A stretch of DNA of 64,000 bases from positions 10,912,001 to 10,976,000 of the forward strand of contig NC_088319.1 of NCBI RefSeq assembly GCF_910592395.1, written 5' to 3'. A program made the translations under genes and the position numbers. The notes below the pieces were generated by a model. It was given only the letters and a program-made list of their open reading frames with translations. It had not been told where the DNA came from and searched no databases. Below, one piece after another: positions 13,035 through 23,959 of this stretch. Numbering within the stretch: the first letter of the stretch is position 1; the number at the start of each line of letters is the position of its first letter. This stretch comes from Lineus longissimus. Taxonomy: Eukaryota; Nemertea; Pilidiophora; Heteronemertea; Lineidae.

Positions 13035-13115
13035 CCCTATGCCCTTGTGGTAAGGCTTCCCCCTCGTGATCGGAAGGTCAAATGTTCGAGGCTTGCTGGT
13101 AACCTGTTTCTGATG
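13035..13115 (+). mobile_element. tRNA-derived SINE head, degenerate
   Basis: The segment has a tRNA-like layout: A-box-like TGTGGTAAGGC, an anticodon-arm equivalent around CTCGTGATC, then a B-box-like ATGTTCGAGGC. Paired acceptor stems are absent, so it is not called a tRNA gene. A related head is at 18869. Confidence 0.4.
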
Positions 13116-13119
13116 CGGC

Positions 13120-15990
13120 TGGTTGGTTAGTAGCGAGTTAGATGAATGAAGAGCCTGCCATTAGAGATATAGGAGTTTGAAAGTAGTGTGACTCATAAGC
13201 CAAAGCTGGCTTACCCTTTTATAAGGGGTGACACTTATAAAAAAAACTTTACTTTTTATTGGAATTGCATGGCTGAAACCCAGACTGAGAGCTGGGGTAT
13301 TATTGGCAAGTCAATATTCTCTTGATTGTTGTGAGGCTATAGGTTATTCGTGGAAAGCGCAACCATTTGACAGTTCATTTTATAAAACTCAAAATAAGAC
13401 ATCAAACACCATTATCCATCTAGGTAAATATGACCTTGAAGGCCATGGACTCACCTTATCACGCAGTATCACCAATAAAGCTTTCATAAGTTGATTATGA
13501 TGCACTAGTCGGGTGAAACCTCTGCGGTGTGGATCGAAGAAAGCAACTGAGGACTGGGAATTAGTGAGGGTTATTTTGTTGCACTTCTAAGAAATGTTAT
13601 GAAAAACACACAGCCTTTCAAAATATAATTGTCATGTTAACCATCCACTCAGATGAATAGACTTGATCTAAAAATGTGCACTTCCACACTGCAGTTTCAA
13701 TTCAATAATTGAAATATATGTTACCCTTTTTCAAAATCTGCATTGGAAATGCTTGGTGTTGGCCATATTTTGGTGATGGTCACTTTACACCCTCCTGGAT
13801 CCTCGGCTGATTGTGACCTGGATGCTTCTTTACATATACACTGTTATTATTCCCAGAACTTTTTTCTCCACGGCCGACATCTGTTTCCGAAATGACCCAG
13901 AGCCAAATCATTACTATTATCAGATGTATCGATCTTGATATCATACACGATGCTTAGGGGCGATTAGCCATAAGGGGACAATCAATGGCCATACTTCAGC
14001 TTGAGGAAATATCACTAACGATATCATAACTACCTTTATATGTGGTATCAATGGATTTATGGGGCTTTGAAGGTGTGGGTCAGCCAAAATCACATTTTAT
14101 TCAAAAGAAAGTCTTACCTCTTGGACATTACTGTAAATATAAAAGACATGCATGAGTAATGAAGCAGCGAGCCAGCTTATATGATATCAACATTCCATTC
14201 ATTTTCAGGGATTCATTAGCATTGTCACAACCGCACCCCACTAACTGACCTCATCTTGGCCCAATTTTCAGGCTCGCGGAATCCCATATTATCTGGAAAT
14301 CGAATTGCAGAAGTGATATTATATTTAGGCTCAACTGGGGCCAGTGCAATCTTTATCCCATATCGGAATCTGGCAAACTTATTTCATACGTTTTTATGAA
14401 ATGTTTCTATCTATACGATAGTTATAAACAGGAAGATGGAAAAGGATCCTGTTGGTGGTCTTGATCTTTCTATACAATGGCATTGTTGTAATAATGTGTC
14501 TTTACAAAATTAGAAATTTTCAAGTTCTCTTTTCAAATTTTTGAATGAAAGGAATACCCCTTCAAGATACAGAACATAACAAGAAAATTAACGTTATCAA
14601 ATTCCAAGTCAACTTGTGATGTCTGAAGTTGATCTTTAATAATTGAGTTTCATTACATGTAATTAGAGAAGTGGCATTTGACAGGAATGATTGATCTAAC
14701 AGGTCTGTCCAATTAATTACCTTGATGGCTGATAAGGTGAGGTAATTTCAAGGCACTAAAAAAAGTTTATTTCATGGCATTTCAAGTCATTCATTAGACC
14801 CGACCATGATAATGAGGCTAGATAACTGATCTTGGACTTCTCGAGCTTAGAAGAGGGCGCAAAATAAAATTATGTCACCAGTTCCAACTACTGTAAACTG
14901 AAAAACTTTTGTGATTCTTTTATCGATATTATTTATTTTGTATTTTCCAATTAGGTTGCATTAAAAGGTAATCTACCCTTTATATCTCATGCAACCACTA
15001 TCAATTTTGCCAATGATGTTTGACAACTAGTTGAGTAATCGTAATGAATCGCTTTTCGAAAATACTGCCAGGAGAAATGACCTTATAATATCGTCAAAAA
15101 TGTTACACTTCCTATTAAACAGCAACACGCACAAAAGAAGTTGCCTTAAAATAGGCACCATTAAGATAATTGGATACAACCGACAAACAAATTTTTAAAA
15201 GAAATGGAAAATGTTTACAACTGCCTGACCTTCAGTGTCCTTTTTGATGTAAGGGCCCGAGTCCTCTCCATCAAAGTATGCTCAAAGAACATTCTGTTTG
15301 CTGCAGCAGTATTGTTATTTTCATAGTCTTTGTGGCACACTTTGAAAGAAGTTCCCATTGCAATGGGCACTAAGCTTGATGCTAAGAAAGCAATTAGCAG
15401 AAAGCACTGTTGTTGGAAAGGATAAAGGTCATGCTGTCTCTGATGTTAGGGCAAGAGCACACCCTATCACGTCATTCACCTCAGAGCCACTCATAAAATG
15501 TAGTTTTGACTGTGATTTTGACCCCCCCCCCCCCAGCATTTCCATTGAGTAGGCAGAGATACAACTACTATATACACACCAAATTTCAGCAAAGATGCAA
15601 TCATGATAACTAAACTACAGCATTGTGTATAACTGCATTTCTATTTCCTCGAAGAGCAGGAATTACGAACGGCATATCTCTTTAAAAATATACAGGGTAG
15701 CCTAGAAAACTTTTCCATTGCAAAATAGAGTTCTATTGTGTATCCATCGTGTGGAGGAAACGTTTTCTGCGCGACTCTGTAGTATTTCTTACCGGGGGCA
15801 ATTACCAACAATACAGCAATGAAACAAACAAGGCATTTTTCTAGGAAGAAGATCAGCTGAAATAACACCACCTTGAGGAAGGCAAGAAAGAAAAGAGCGG
15901 CGACTTTGATGAAGTGTAACCTGGCGTTCTTTTGTTACATATCGTTCCTTTGTTTTGATGATACAACTAATATTGTGCCAAAGTTCGGCC
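13120..15990. other. No gene recognised; AT-rich, TAATTA-rich stretch
   Basis: No supported exon. The interval 14580-14830 is rich in homeodomain-type core sites (TAATTA, ATTAAT) with interspersed non-repetitive sequence and could be a cis-regulatory element, which is inference only. The end of a dispersed repeat (ATTACGAACGGCATATC) lies near 15660-15685. Confidence 0.35.
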
Positions 15991-16004
15991 CACACCTCTC
16001 TTAA

Positions 16005-17298
16005 AGGGACACTATAGGCAGCAGCTAGGCAGGCATGATAAAGTTACACAAAGTCGCCAATGGGGGTCTCTCACATCTCACAGTATGTCGAAATGATTCA
16101 CGCTAAATATATTTAGCTTTGGTAAGCTTGACATTGTTTATGCTTTTATAAGGTTCAAAAACCCAATTTTGGAAACACACTAAACTTTCAACTGTTTATT
16201 GTGAAATTTATTAAACCTGCAGTGGAGAAGGATAGGGAAGAATAATTGGTATAATAGCAAATGACAAAAGCAGTGGGAGATGGATAACAAGCAAAGTGGC
16301 ACACATGCCAGTTACGCTTGGAGGAGTTCTAGTCCCTGGAGAGTATCACCTCAAAATACACAAGAACATCTAAGAAGAAGTGTCTCTTGAAATACAGTAT
16401 ATCAGACATCCTTCCCAATCAATGCAAATGACTCATGTACTTATCAAGTATGGCTCACACATCAAAACTCAAGTAGAGCAAGTAGTATTCTTATGTTTGT
16501 CTTTCATCACTTAGCAAAGAGCAGACAATGTTGATCGAAATAAAACAGAGCTAGTGCACGTATCAACTATAAAGTCTTGTTATCTTGGTTTCACTTCCTA
16601 TCTCAGCACTTGCCACGGCAGTCTTCATCTTTATCACTTTATATCAGTTCGTTGTCATTCATAGCACAATCATCTACGTACACAAATATGTTTACATCTT
16701 GCTATTGTTTGATGGTGGTGTGCATCATCCCGACAATCCTGATAGAAAGGCCGGTAGTGATAGACGGAAATGGGTTGTATGAGTACAGAGAGAGTAAAGT
16801 CGATGTGGTGATCAGCGTCAGACATATAACCAAGGGGTCATAGGTTTCACTCTCAAATGGGTCAGCAATTCTTCATCGCTATGTCTTTGAGCAAGGCACT
16901 TAGCCCTATTTTTACTTTTTACTATTTTAACTTTAGCTCAAGAGTAAATGGATGGATAGCTGGCAGAGAGGGTCAATACAGATGTTAGACACCTCGTTAA
17001 AGTATCCAAACTGTCACACGCCCAAGGGAGTTGAGGTTAACCCAGTACAGGCCAGGCCCATAGCTAATAAAGGGTATAAGCTTAAAATGGGACTATAGGT
17101 AGGAGGAGAGGGGCTAATTTGGCCATCTTCAAGTGACTAGTACACACAGTAGGGCCCTTGGTCATGTCAGACTCAGCACTAAATATATTCCTCGTACAAG
17201 TGTGAATTATTTCGACCTACTGTGATATGTGAGAGAGTCCTAATGGCGGCTTTGTGTAACTTTATCTTGCCTGCCTAGCTGCTGTCTATATTGTCCCT
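16005..17298. mobile_element. 1.3-kb TTAA-flanked element with ~100-bp inverted termini
   Basis: TTAA at 16001-16004 and 17299-17302 bounds an element starting AGGGACACTATAG. Its two ends are about 100-bp imperfect inverted repeats sharing GCAGCTAGGCAGGCA, AAGTTACACAAAG and a CACAGTA-GTCGAAAT block. No transposase remains. The interior carries a SINE-like segment. The left terminus recurs at 30337-30490 and 34052-34145. Confidence 0.75.
16795..16925 (+). mobile_element. SINE-like segment
   Basis: A degenerate tRNA-type head (GTGGTGATCAGCG, then GTCATAGGTTTCACTC) is followed by TTGAGCAAGGCACTTAGCCC, a core sequence common after tRNA heads in animal SINEs. It lies inside the TTAA-flanked element at 16005-17298. 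Confidence 0.4.
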
Positions 17299-17301
17299 TT
17301 A

Positions 17302-17455
17302 AAACCTGGGAGGGTGTTCTCTGGAAAACAAAGAACAGACTCCCACCCTTGAAATTGGCATTCAATTCATTTTGAAGGAGTTCTAATTGTTTTCGGATTT
17401 TCAAGTTTAAGCCAAAATAGTGGTGTCTCCAGGCAAACTAATTGGCCTTCAGAAG
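17302..17455. mobile_element. Half copy of the GGGTTGACC palindromic MITE family
   Basis: The segment matches the right half of the copies at 26674 and 29610: GGAAAACAAAGAACAGACTC, then CTTGAAATTGGCATTCA, then GAAGGAGTTCTAAT. The left half is missing and begins exactly at the TTAA end of the preceding element. Confidence 0.6.
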
Positions 17456-17583
17456 TTAGTTCTTTGAACACATATGTAGCCCCACCCTCATATTCAAATT
17501 ACTACGCCAGTGATCCCGCAGATTGCAATCACACAATGTTATTAGCTTATCTCATTAGTTCCATTGCTATATTTACCAAACAA

Positions 17584-18003
17584 AATAGCTGCGCTTACAC
17601 CACGAAATATTGGTGGACCAATTGCACTTACACCACCACATTGCCGCGACAAATTGGTTCGGCAATCCATTGCCGATACAAATTGCCGAGCGAATTTGTC
17701 CCACCAAGCTTGATGGTCCAAATTCGCCCGGCTTGTTAAAAGCTCGGCTTTATCGTGGTGTAAGCGCAAATGGATCGGCAATTAGCTAGTTAGATGGTTC
17801 GGCTCCAGGCGGCGCTTTCGAAATGGCGCTTTCTGCCTAGGCTTTCTGCGTTCTGCTTATTGTTTGCGCGCCATCTGTAGCCGGATTTTATAACTAGCTG
17901 CAGCGCTGGTGTAAGCGCTTGGTGGATTTTCGATGGTGCGGCATTGGTTCCCGAACCAAGATTGGTGGTCCATTTTCAGGTGGTGTAAGTGCGGCTATAG
18001 TTG
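17584..18003. mobile_element. Nested inverted-repeat element with GCGCTTACACCAC termini
   Basis: The sequence GCGCTTACACCACGA at 17591 is inverted at 17753-17767. A second, outer pair links 17584-17640 (TAGCTGCGCTTACACCAC) with about 17960-18003 (GGTGGTGTAAGTGCGGCTATAG). The interior contains many CCGAACCA/TGGTTCGG pairs, so the whole region is foldable. No coding capacity. Superfamily not assigned. Confidence 0.55.
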
Positions 18004-18009
18004 ATATGG

Positions 18010-18865
18010 GGATATTGCCCCACATCCAACAACCAAATTGCCATGCCGCAGTTAATATGGATGAAAACAACATTGCTATTATTAGCCTATTCCATCAATC
18101 ACCATATTAGTACGTCTGCTTACCTAACGGACCTTCCTTATGACACAAATCAAATCACTGTCCCCACAATAAGCTAGGCCAAAGCCACTTAGGTTCATGT
18201 TTGTTGTCCAAGGAATATATCTCATCTTGCTCATACTTACTATTTGAAAAGTTGCTAAAATGTTATGAATTGCAGAAAGATAATGCCTATTAGTCTGAGG
18301 TAAAAAACAAATGGGGCAGAGACTGCTCTTAGACACCATTAACACCGGAACACACTCGTTAAAAATTGCGGGCATTGGTAATTTTTTAACTACTATTAGC
18401 ATTGCTTTAAAACAGGTCCTGTAAACAGCTAAAGCTTTTCAGCATTACCCCGACAATTTGTTCCCTTCCAAATAACCGTCATTCCCTTTTTAGACAAACT
18501 GATGCTTGCCAAATTGAGAAACAAAGAACCATGTCAATGTGGCCTAGCCTGGTGTTGCGGCGGAATGCACGTAGCCGGAAAACGTCCCATAATTAGATTA
18601 AGGAATTGTGGGTAAATCAGCACGATTCATAGGCAATTTTCAGGTCATTTATCGTTGACTGGCATCTGTCAGCTAGCGTAATGACAATGTCTTGTTATGA
18701 TTGTTGATAGAGTTTGTGGGAAGATCGAGTTGATTAACGGAGATCGCAATTATTTCTAAGTTGCTGCAAAATATTGTGCTAGATTAACAGTTTGTGACTT
18801 TTGTTATACAATAGCAACAGCGTAAAGACATCTCAGATGCAAATGTTGCCTTTCAACTACAGAAT
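18010..18865. other. No gene recognised
   Basis: Single-copy-looking AT-rich sequence. Open frames on both strands are short and lack domains. Confidence 0.4.
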
Positions 18866-18868
18866 ACA

Positions 18869-18990
18869 GATGGGGCAGCGGTAGCCCATTGGAAGAGAGT
18901 TGGCCTCATGATCAAGAGGTCATGGGTTCGACTTCCCTCGAGTCACTGCTTGGTTCCCTTACTGAGCGCCTTCTGGTAGCTCCTTGAAAC
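18869..18990 (+). mobile_element. tRNA-derived SINE head
   Basis: A-box-like CGGTAGCCCATTGG and B-box GGGTTCGACTTCC are separated by a distance typical of tRNA promoters, followed by CTGCTTGGTTCCCTTACTGA. The acceptor stem does not pair, so this is a tRNA-derived retroposon rather than a tRNA gene. Confidence 0.5.
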
Positions 18991-19128
18991 CCCTGATTGA
19001 TTTCTGCGGAGACCGGGGTAATAATACGATATCCCAAAAGCGCTCAATTGAACAGGGAAACATGGAAAAGTGCTTAACCCAATATTATATTAGATACTGG
19101 TAGCATGGTCACTTTTGAAAATTTATTC

Positions 19129-19225
19129 AAGAAGCCTCATAGCCGAGTGGTTAACACTGCCGGCTACTATGCAATAGGGCCTGGGTTCGATCCCGGGGAG
19201 AACCAAGGATTGTATTTCTGGATGA
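19129..19225 (+). mobile_element. tRNA-derived SINE head, well preserved promoter
   Basis: The A box is TAGCCGAGTGG and the B box GGTTCGATCCC, both close to the Pol III consensus, about 43 bp apart. The GAGTGGTTAA context is like class II (Leu/Ser-type) tRNAs. The 5' and 3' ends do not form an acceptor stem. Confidence 0.55.
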
Positions 19226-19241
19226 ACCGGCGTTGCTTTGA

Positions 19242-19285
19242 AGAACAAGAGGCCCAAGGGCCTGGCGCTCAGCTGAGTTGTTGCT
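19242..19285 (+). repeat. Fragment of a dispersed repeat
   Basis: The sequence ACAAGAGGCCCAAGGGCCTG followed by CGCTCAGCTGAG contains a short GGCCCAAGGGCC palindrome. I associate this start with the repeat family whose GAGCTAAAAA tails are at 22380 and 32720, but the link is from memory, not shown here. Confidence 0.35.
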
Positions 19286-19507
19286 GCGTTGTTCGTATAT
19301 ATTACATTACTCGTCAAACTCTACTAAACTAAGGACTCAAAGCCTAAGGATATTAGCTTCTGGATGTGTAACAGTGAATTACGGTAGACTGGCGCAATCT
19401 ACTTCAAGCAAGCTCCACCCTTGCAATGTGTGCGCAAACAGATAACCTAACCTATATTGGACCATCAATTCTACACACAGCAACATGATTCATCCTCAGC
19501 TGTTACC

Positions 19508-19527
19508 ATGATGATGATGATGATGAT
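19508..19527 (+). repeat. (ATG)n microsatellite
   Basis: About seven tandem ATG trinucleotides. Confidence 0.8.
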
Positions 19528-20200
19528 CCTTTTCGCAAATTGGTCGTCTTCTGTCTTTCTTCCATACTTCAGTGCCACCGGATGTAGTCTGCCCTTGTGG
19601 AGGGATCCTTTCAGCACCGGGACACAAGAATCCATGCGAATTGAATCACATGGAGAGACTAGCCCAATCACCCGCTTTTGGCTGGGTAGAAATAGGTAAA
19701 TCTCGCAGACTGGACCTTAAACTCTACTGCCGACGTGTGAGGCCGGTCTGACAGATGAGTAAGTGGGGTCCACCTAATGCAGAAGGCACCAGTTTCCCTA
19801 ACTAAAAGGGTAACATTAACAAAATGCTCTACCCAACTCTATTATTGCCTAAAGGCCTGTGTACACTAGTAAAATATTAGCAACATTTTTACATTTCCAG
19901 TTGCAACAAATGTTGCAAAAATGTTGCGTAGTGTGTACAGAGCAAAACGCGTCTTACAACATGTTGTAAAATTGTTGCAAATTAAATGCAATGCAATTCT
20001 TTGTTGCATGTTGTAAAAATGTTGCAAACTCTTCAGCCAATCAGAAATAGGATTTGCGTCATGTGATCTACCGGAGTTCATGTGACTTGAACAAGAAGCA
20101 GGTATAGCAACTCTCAAGTGAGTGTCTTGCTTCGTAGGGTGATGAAACCTTTTCTAGAAGTTTTTGTGTGACGGCTTGTCAGTCAGCCGCAACTCCTTTA

Positions 20201-20797
20201 GGCTGCGTATCCATAGGCTGTTCCGTGCCCTGCACAACATTCCCTTTTTACCGCCTGGCGCGCCACACGGACAATGAACCTTCGTTGGTGTTATTGATCG
20301 TTCCCATAGGTTATGCCGTGTCACATTGCGGGCATATATGCACTGTGGATTGGGAATATAGGCCCATATTGGGATTGAACATGTCCATTCTTTTGCGAGT
20401 GAACAACACGGAAGCAATGTCTGAGGCGAAATTAATTCAAGAGGTTCATCAACGGGAACTACTCTGGGATCCCGAAACTGATGATTATCATAACAAGCAC
20501 GAACCTGTAATTTGTTGCTTAAAAGTCAGGTTTTATATACATGTACATGTCAATTTGATGTTGCAAGTGAAAATACAAGTTACTTGTATTTTCATTTTCA
20601 ATATTCATAAGAAATTGTCTTCTGAAATAATGACAGCGTGCGGATAAACGCGATTGACCGCTGCGAAATGAGGACTACAAAGGCCTACATGACCAAAAAG
20701 GAATATCCAATGGAGAATCGGGGCATAGTGCCAGGTCACAAGGCTGTTACGCCATAACACCACAATACACAAGGGCATACCCTATGGATACGCGGCC
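20201..20797 (+). mobile_element. PIF/Harbinger-like element carrying a MADF-domain start
   Basis: A 597-bp element with termini GGCTGCGTATCCATAGG and its inverse (one mismatch) is flanked by the 3-bp duplication TTA (20198-20200 and 20798-20800). TWA duplications are diagnostic of PIF/Harbinger. Inside, an ATG at 20417 starts MSEAKLIQEVHQRELLWDP, continuing for about 10 more residues. This is the first helix region of a MADF (Myb/SANT-like) domain, the class of DNA-binding protein that Harbinger elements encode alongside their transposase. The transposase is absent, so this is an internally deleted derivative. Confidence 0.75.
20417..20500 (+). pseudogene. MADF-domain N-terminal fragment
   Basis: About 28 codons from the ATG at 20417 read as the start of a MADF/Myb-SANT-like domain: an acidic start, then LIQEV, then RELLWDP with the invariant Trp, then DDYHNKH. 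In intact proteins the remaining two helices follow. Here the frame continues for about 50 codons without MADF similarity to a stop at 20647. A possible donor follows at CCT|GTAATT, so this could be a first exon whose downstream exons were deleted with the rest of the element. Confidence 0.6.
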
Positions 20798-21376
20798 TTA
20801 ACAGGCAGTGGTATGCCCCATCATCCACTCTCATTTTGATCCAGGGCGTGGTCCATATTCTCTTTGGTTATTTCGCCGCCTCTTCCGTCTCTCAACAATG
20901 ACAGCTAAAATTGCTGCAGAAGCACTCAAAACACATCTTCTCTCCTTGGAATCATCCACTTTCCCTCCAAAATACCTATTTCCCTTTGTTCCCACTAAAA
21001 AGTTTGCAACAATTTACCAACATGTTGTAAAAATGTTGCTAATTTGTTGCAATTTTGTTGCTAGTGAACACAGGGCCTTGAAGGGCTTGTTGCAAAATTG
21101 TTGTAAAAATGTTCGTAAAATGTTGGTAAAATGTTGGTAAAATGTTGGTAAAATGTTGGTAAAATGTTGCTAATATTTTACTAGTGTACACCCTGCTTAA
21201 GTCAAGTGAAACTCTTAACAAACCTTAGCAGAATGCCACCATTGAAATGTTGATAATAATGATAGCAAGTAAAAACTTTAAACAGATAGACTTGATTTTT
21301 TTAACCAACTGCCACATGCGGTTTTCTTTATTTAGTAAATTTTGAGGTAAGTATTACAGAATGAAATACTTGAATA

Positions 21377-22192
21377 CTAGAATTGCCTGGCTCTTCTGAT
21401 GATTGCACTGGTGAACACCGAAGTCGATGGGATGTGCAAAGTCATAGCTCGATCCTCTCTCTTGGTCATCTTTGAGATGTAGTCACCAAATATGTTCAAA
21501 TGCAGCTGCAGATCATTCCTGTCCTGCAAAACATGATGAGGAGATAACATTTTAATTTTGATAGAATAGGTAAGCTAGCCAAGTTTTATATCAAATACAA
21601 GGCCAACAACAACTGATAAGGCGCTAGGGCCGAATGATCAAGGAAGTTCATTGATATGATTGGGAATACATTGTGATAAGAGTGATGAATCGGCCCCGTT
21701 TGAAGCATTGTGCTATGTACAGTGTGCAAGTGTCAGTGTGTATCATATCGCATTTACTGTTTGTTGACATTTCAAATCGCTGGCGTCGATCCTCAATTAC
21801 ACTGTTTATGTACATTGGCAACCTTACCCGATGATATCAGAACGATGTTTATTATTGTCTTGTTTATTCACATTAGTTCTGCTATGTGACAAGAGTTATT
21901 TGTTGAGAAATCCATGATTTAAAGCCGGACTTTGACATCGTTTCTCAGACCAACCAAGCTGCATTTCGCAGATCGTTTTTCAACGATCGTCAACGAACTA
22001 TTTCAAATTAATCACATCCAAGCCTTCCCTAATGTCATCAACATGCAATAACACAAGCAGCCAAATATTATCGCCTATGAAATTGTGAATTTAATGAGAA
22101 CTTACCTCTGAATTGACAGAACGCGATCTATTCCATAGCATGGTCTCCTTACGTCTGAACTGCGCAGACTCGAGACGTGACGTTCGCTGCAT
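21377..22192 (-). CDS. Two-exon gene for an unrecognised 77-aa protein
   Basis: Exon 1 (22192-22106) starts at ATG and encodes 29 residues, MQRTSRLESAQFRRKETMLW and on, ending at a perfect donor, GAG|GTAAGT. Exon 2 (21523-21377) follows an acceptor ATGTTTTGCAG and encodes 48 residues, including LQLHLNIFGDYISKMTKRED and IPSTSVFTSAIIRRARQF, then TAG. Both exons join in phase 0. An AATAAA (minus strand) lies about 45 bp past the stop at 21332-21327. The protein is basic at both ends with an amphipathic middle; no signal peptide or membrane segment. Upstream, CCAAT and GC-rich sequence (22193-22240) suggest a promoter. An internal ATG (codon 18) is an alternative start. I do not recognise the family. 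Confidence 0.6.
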
Positions 22193-22240
22193 GTGTGATT
22201 GGACGTGGGATAACTCGCGCGAAATTTAAAATGCTCTTCT
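22193..22240 (-). promoter_or_regulatory. Probable promoter of the 77-aa gene
   Basis: Immediately upstream of the ATG, the minus strand reads CCAAT within ten bases, then CCCACG and a CGCGCGAG stretch. This small CpG-rich patch in AT-rich surroundings is typical of a TATA-less promoter. Inference from composition and position. Confidence 0.35.
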
Positions 22241-22379
22241 TGGGGGGTGCTCACTAAATTGCGCCAGTAACACCACCTGGTGAGAAATTCATGAACTACG
22301 CCTATTGATAATGAAAGAGAAAGCTTTGCTCTATAAAATTAGATTTGATTCATGATCCCCAACTGAGAAATCAGCTGCT

Positions 22380-22541
22380 GGAAAAGTTTTTGGAAAATTT
22401 CGCTTGGTGCCACCTAGTGGCCAAACCGCTCATCCTGCCGGACCCACATTTGGTCTATTCAGGAGTCCTGAAGGGTCTCAACGCCTCAGAGGGAAAATCT
22501 ATCGCCTATCCGCCATAGTTTTGAAACGTGCCTGTTTAACG

Positions 22542-22576
<35 letters not shown>

Positions 22577-22632
22577 GGACCCTCATTCTACCATTTACTC
22601 ATATGAATAGCTCAGCTTTTCAGCTGAGCTAA
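22380..22632 (+). mobile_element. 3' part of a dispersed repeat with (GACA)n and hairpin tail
   Basis: The segment contains GGTGCCACCTAGTGGCCAAA, GAAACGTGCC, then TTAACGGACAGACAGA leading into a (GACA)n tract. It ends in TAGCTCAGCTTTTCAGCTGA and GCTAAAAAG, an inverted repeat forming a short hairpin. The same order (GAAACGTGCC, AACGGAC, microsatellite, hairpin, GAGCTAAAAA) ends the repeat at 32720-33738, so both belong to one family. Confidence 0.7.
22541..22576 (+). repeat. (GACA)n microsatellite
   Basis: About eight tandem GACA units inside the dispersed repeat at 22380-22632. Confidence 0.85.
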
Positions 22633-22699
22633 AAAGAAGAAAATGTATTTAGCTTATTTCAGGGCACTTCTCAGTCAATTTCAATGATTTTCTCAGTAT

Positions 22700-22750
22700 T
22701 GTTTATGGCGCTTATAATGTCCTAGTTGACGCTCAGCTCTCAAATCAATA
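22700..22750 (+). mobile_element. SINE tail fragment
   Basis: GCTTATAATGTCC, then GCTCAGCTCTCAAATCAAT, match the tail of the SINE-like repeat at 3905-4110. Confidence 0.45.
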
Positions 22751-23861
22751 TTTTACTCTAAAACAGCAATATTCTCTGGAGAGCACGCAGAGACAACAAC
22801 TGTTTATCGCAAAAGCCTGTTAATTTTAACAGATGAAAGCAAACAGTGACATGGTGTTATTTGTACTGCATCGCACCGGTACAACAAACCCATTACTTAA
22901 CGTCTGAAATAATGGAGTTTTGTCGTTACCTAGCGTACTTACAAAGAATCCTGAATAACGCGATTCTAACATCACAAGAGCGTTTGGATCAGATCAGGGA
23001 ACAGGTTTTGAATAGTGAATCACAGTCATTAAGTCCTTTGAAGATAACGTGAAGCGTCCCAATGAACAAGCACGGCATTTAAGACGGTGTGATTTTTGAA
23101 GTTATTAAGAACTGCATCACTGGGGAAATAATGCAGGGCACCTGTGTTAAAGGCAAAGGATAGGCACGAAAAGCCACACTATTTGCCTTCCAACAGAGCA
23201 GTATATGCACCAATTTTCCCCCAGTACATAGTAGTCGAAATTACCTTCAAAATACACAAACAAGATACAGTACATATCGAAGGATTCATATAGACATTAC
23301 ATCTTTATTTATTCTTGATACAAGGTATGTTCTTCTCCTTTTATGACCAGTATCTGAAAGTCAACGATTTGCCAAATGGGAATAGTTTTTACGACAAATG
23401 TCTTGACGTTTCACCACTTCAACAAAATATTGACGAATTGCGGCACAAACATTGAAGGAGAAACAGAAAATCTTACTCACAAACCAAAGTTGTAATCCAG
23501 AATCCGTTTAAGGTATTGTAGTCCCATTTGGTCATATCAGATCCTGCAAAAAGGAACAGAAAAAACATCTGAAGTGCACCCATTTATCTTAAGATTATCC
23601 TTCAGGCCAGACCTGATCATCTGTGGTATTGGCCAAGAAGTTGACTCCCTGAAATAAAACAAATGGTGCCTAAATCACCCCTTGAAGTTGTGATGCAATT
23701 CACTGTATTCCCATTGGAGCCAACACTATACAAATTATTATTCTGCATTCAAAGTAAAGGCAATACCATCATTGATAGCCAATGTATTAACGATATATGA
23801 TAAGATATATTGAACAGCACAGTATAACAAACTTTGAGAAGCGCAACAGATATTATTTCAA

Positions 23862-23914
23862 TATAGAACAATAGAACAATAGAACAATAGAACAATAGAA
23901 CAATAGAACAATAG
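23862..23914 (+). repeat. 8-bp tandem repeat (AGAACAAT)n
   Basis: About six perfect tandem copies of an 8-bp unit. Confidence 0.85.
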
Positions 23915-23959
23915 ACCTACTACTGTCATCCCTCAGGCTCCGTCACACAAAGCTAGCGC

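Larger units (their letters stand above)
19859..21192. mobile_element. 1.3-kb inverted-repeat element hosting a Harbinger insertion
   Basis: Left end GTGTACACTAGTAAAATATT and right end (inverse, ending at 21192) match for about 31 bp, continuing into TTGCAACATTTTTAC-type repeats on both sides. Near the right end a TGTTGGTAAAA unit is repeated four times in tandem (21120-21165). The start CAGGGTGTACACTAG on the right side is hAT-like, but no clean 8-bp duplication is visible. A second element at 20201-20797 is inserted within it. Confidence 0.65.

Noticed and set aside
14105-14130. Minus-strand donor GAG|GTAAGA with a nearby acceptor
   Set aside because: It would define a 13-bp exon with no coding support.
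19129-19225. tRNA gene
   Set aside because: A and B boxes are good but no acceptor stem pairs; a tRNA-derived SINE head fits better.
23480-23680. Two minus-strand segments with acceptor-like TTGCAG and TTTCAG
   Set aside because: No phase combination joins them without an immediate stop.
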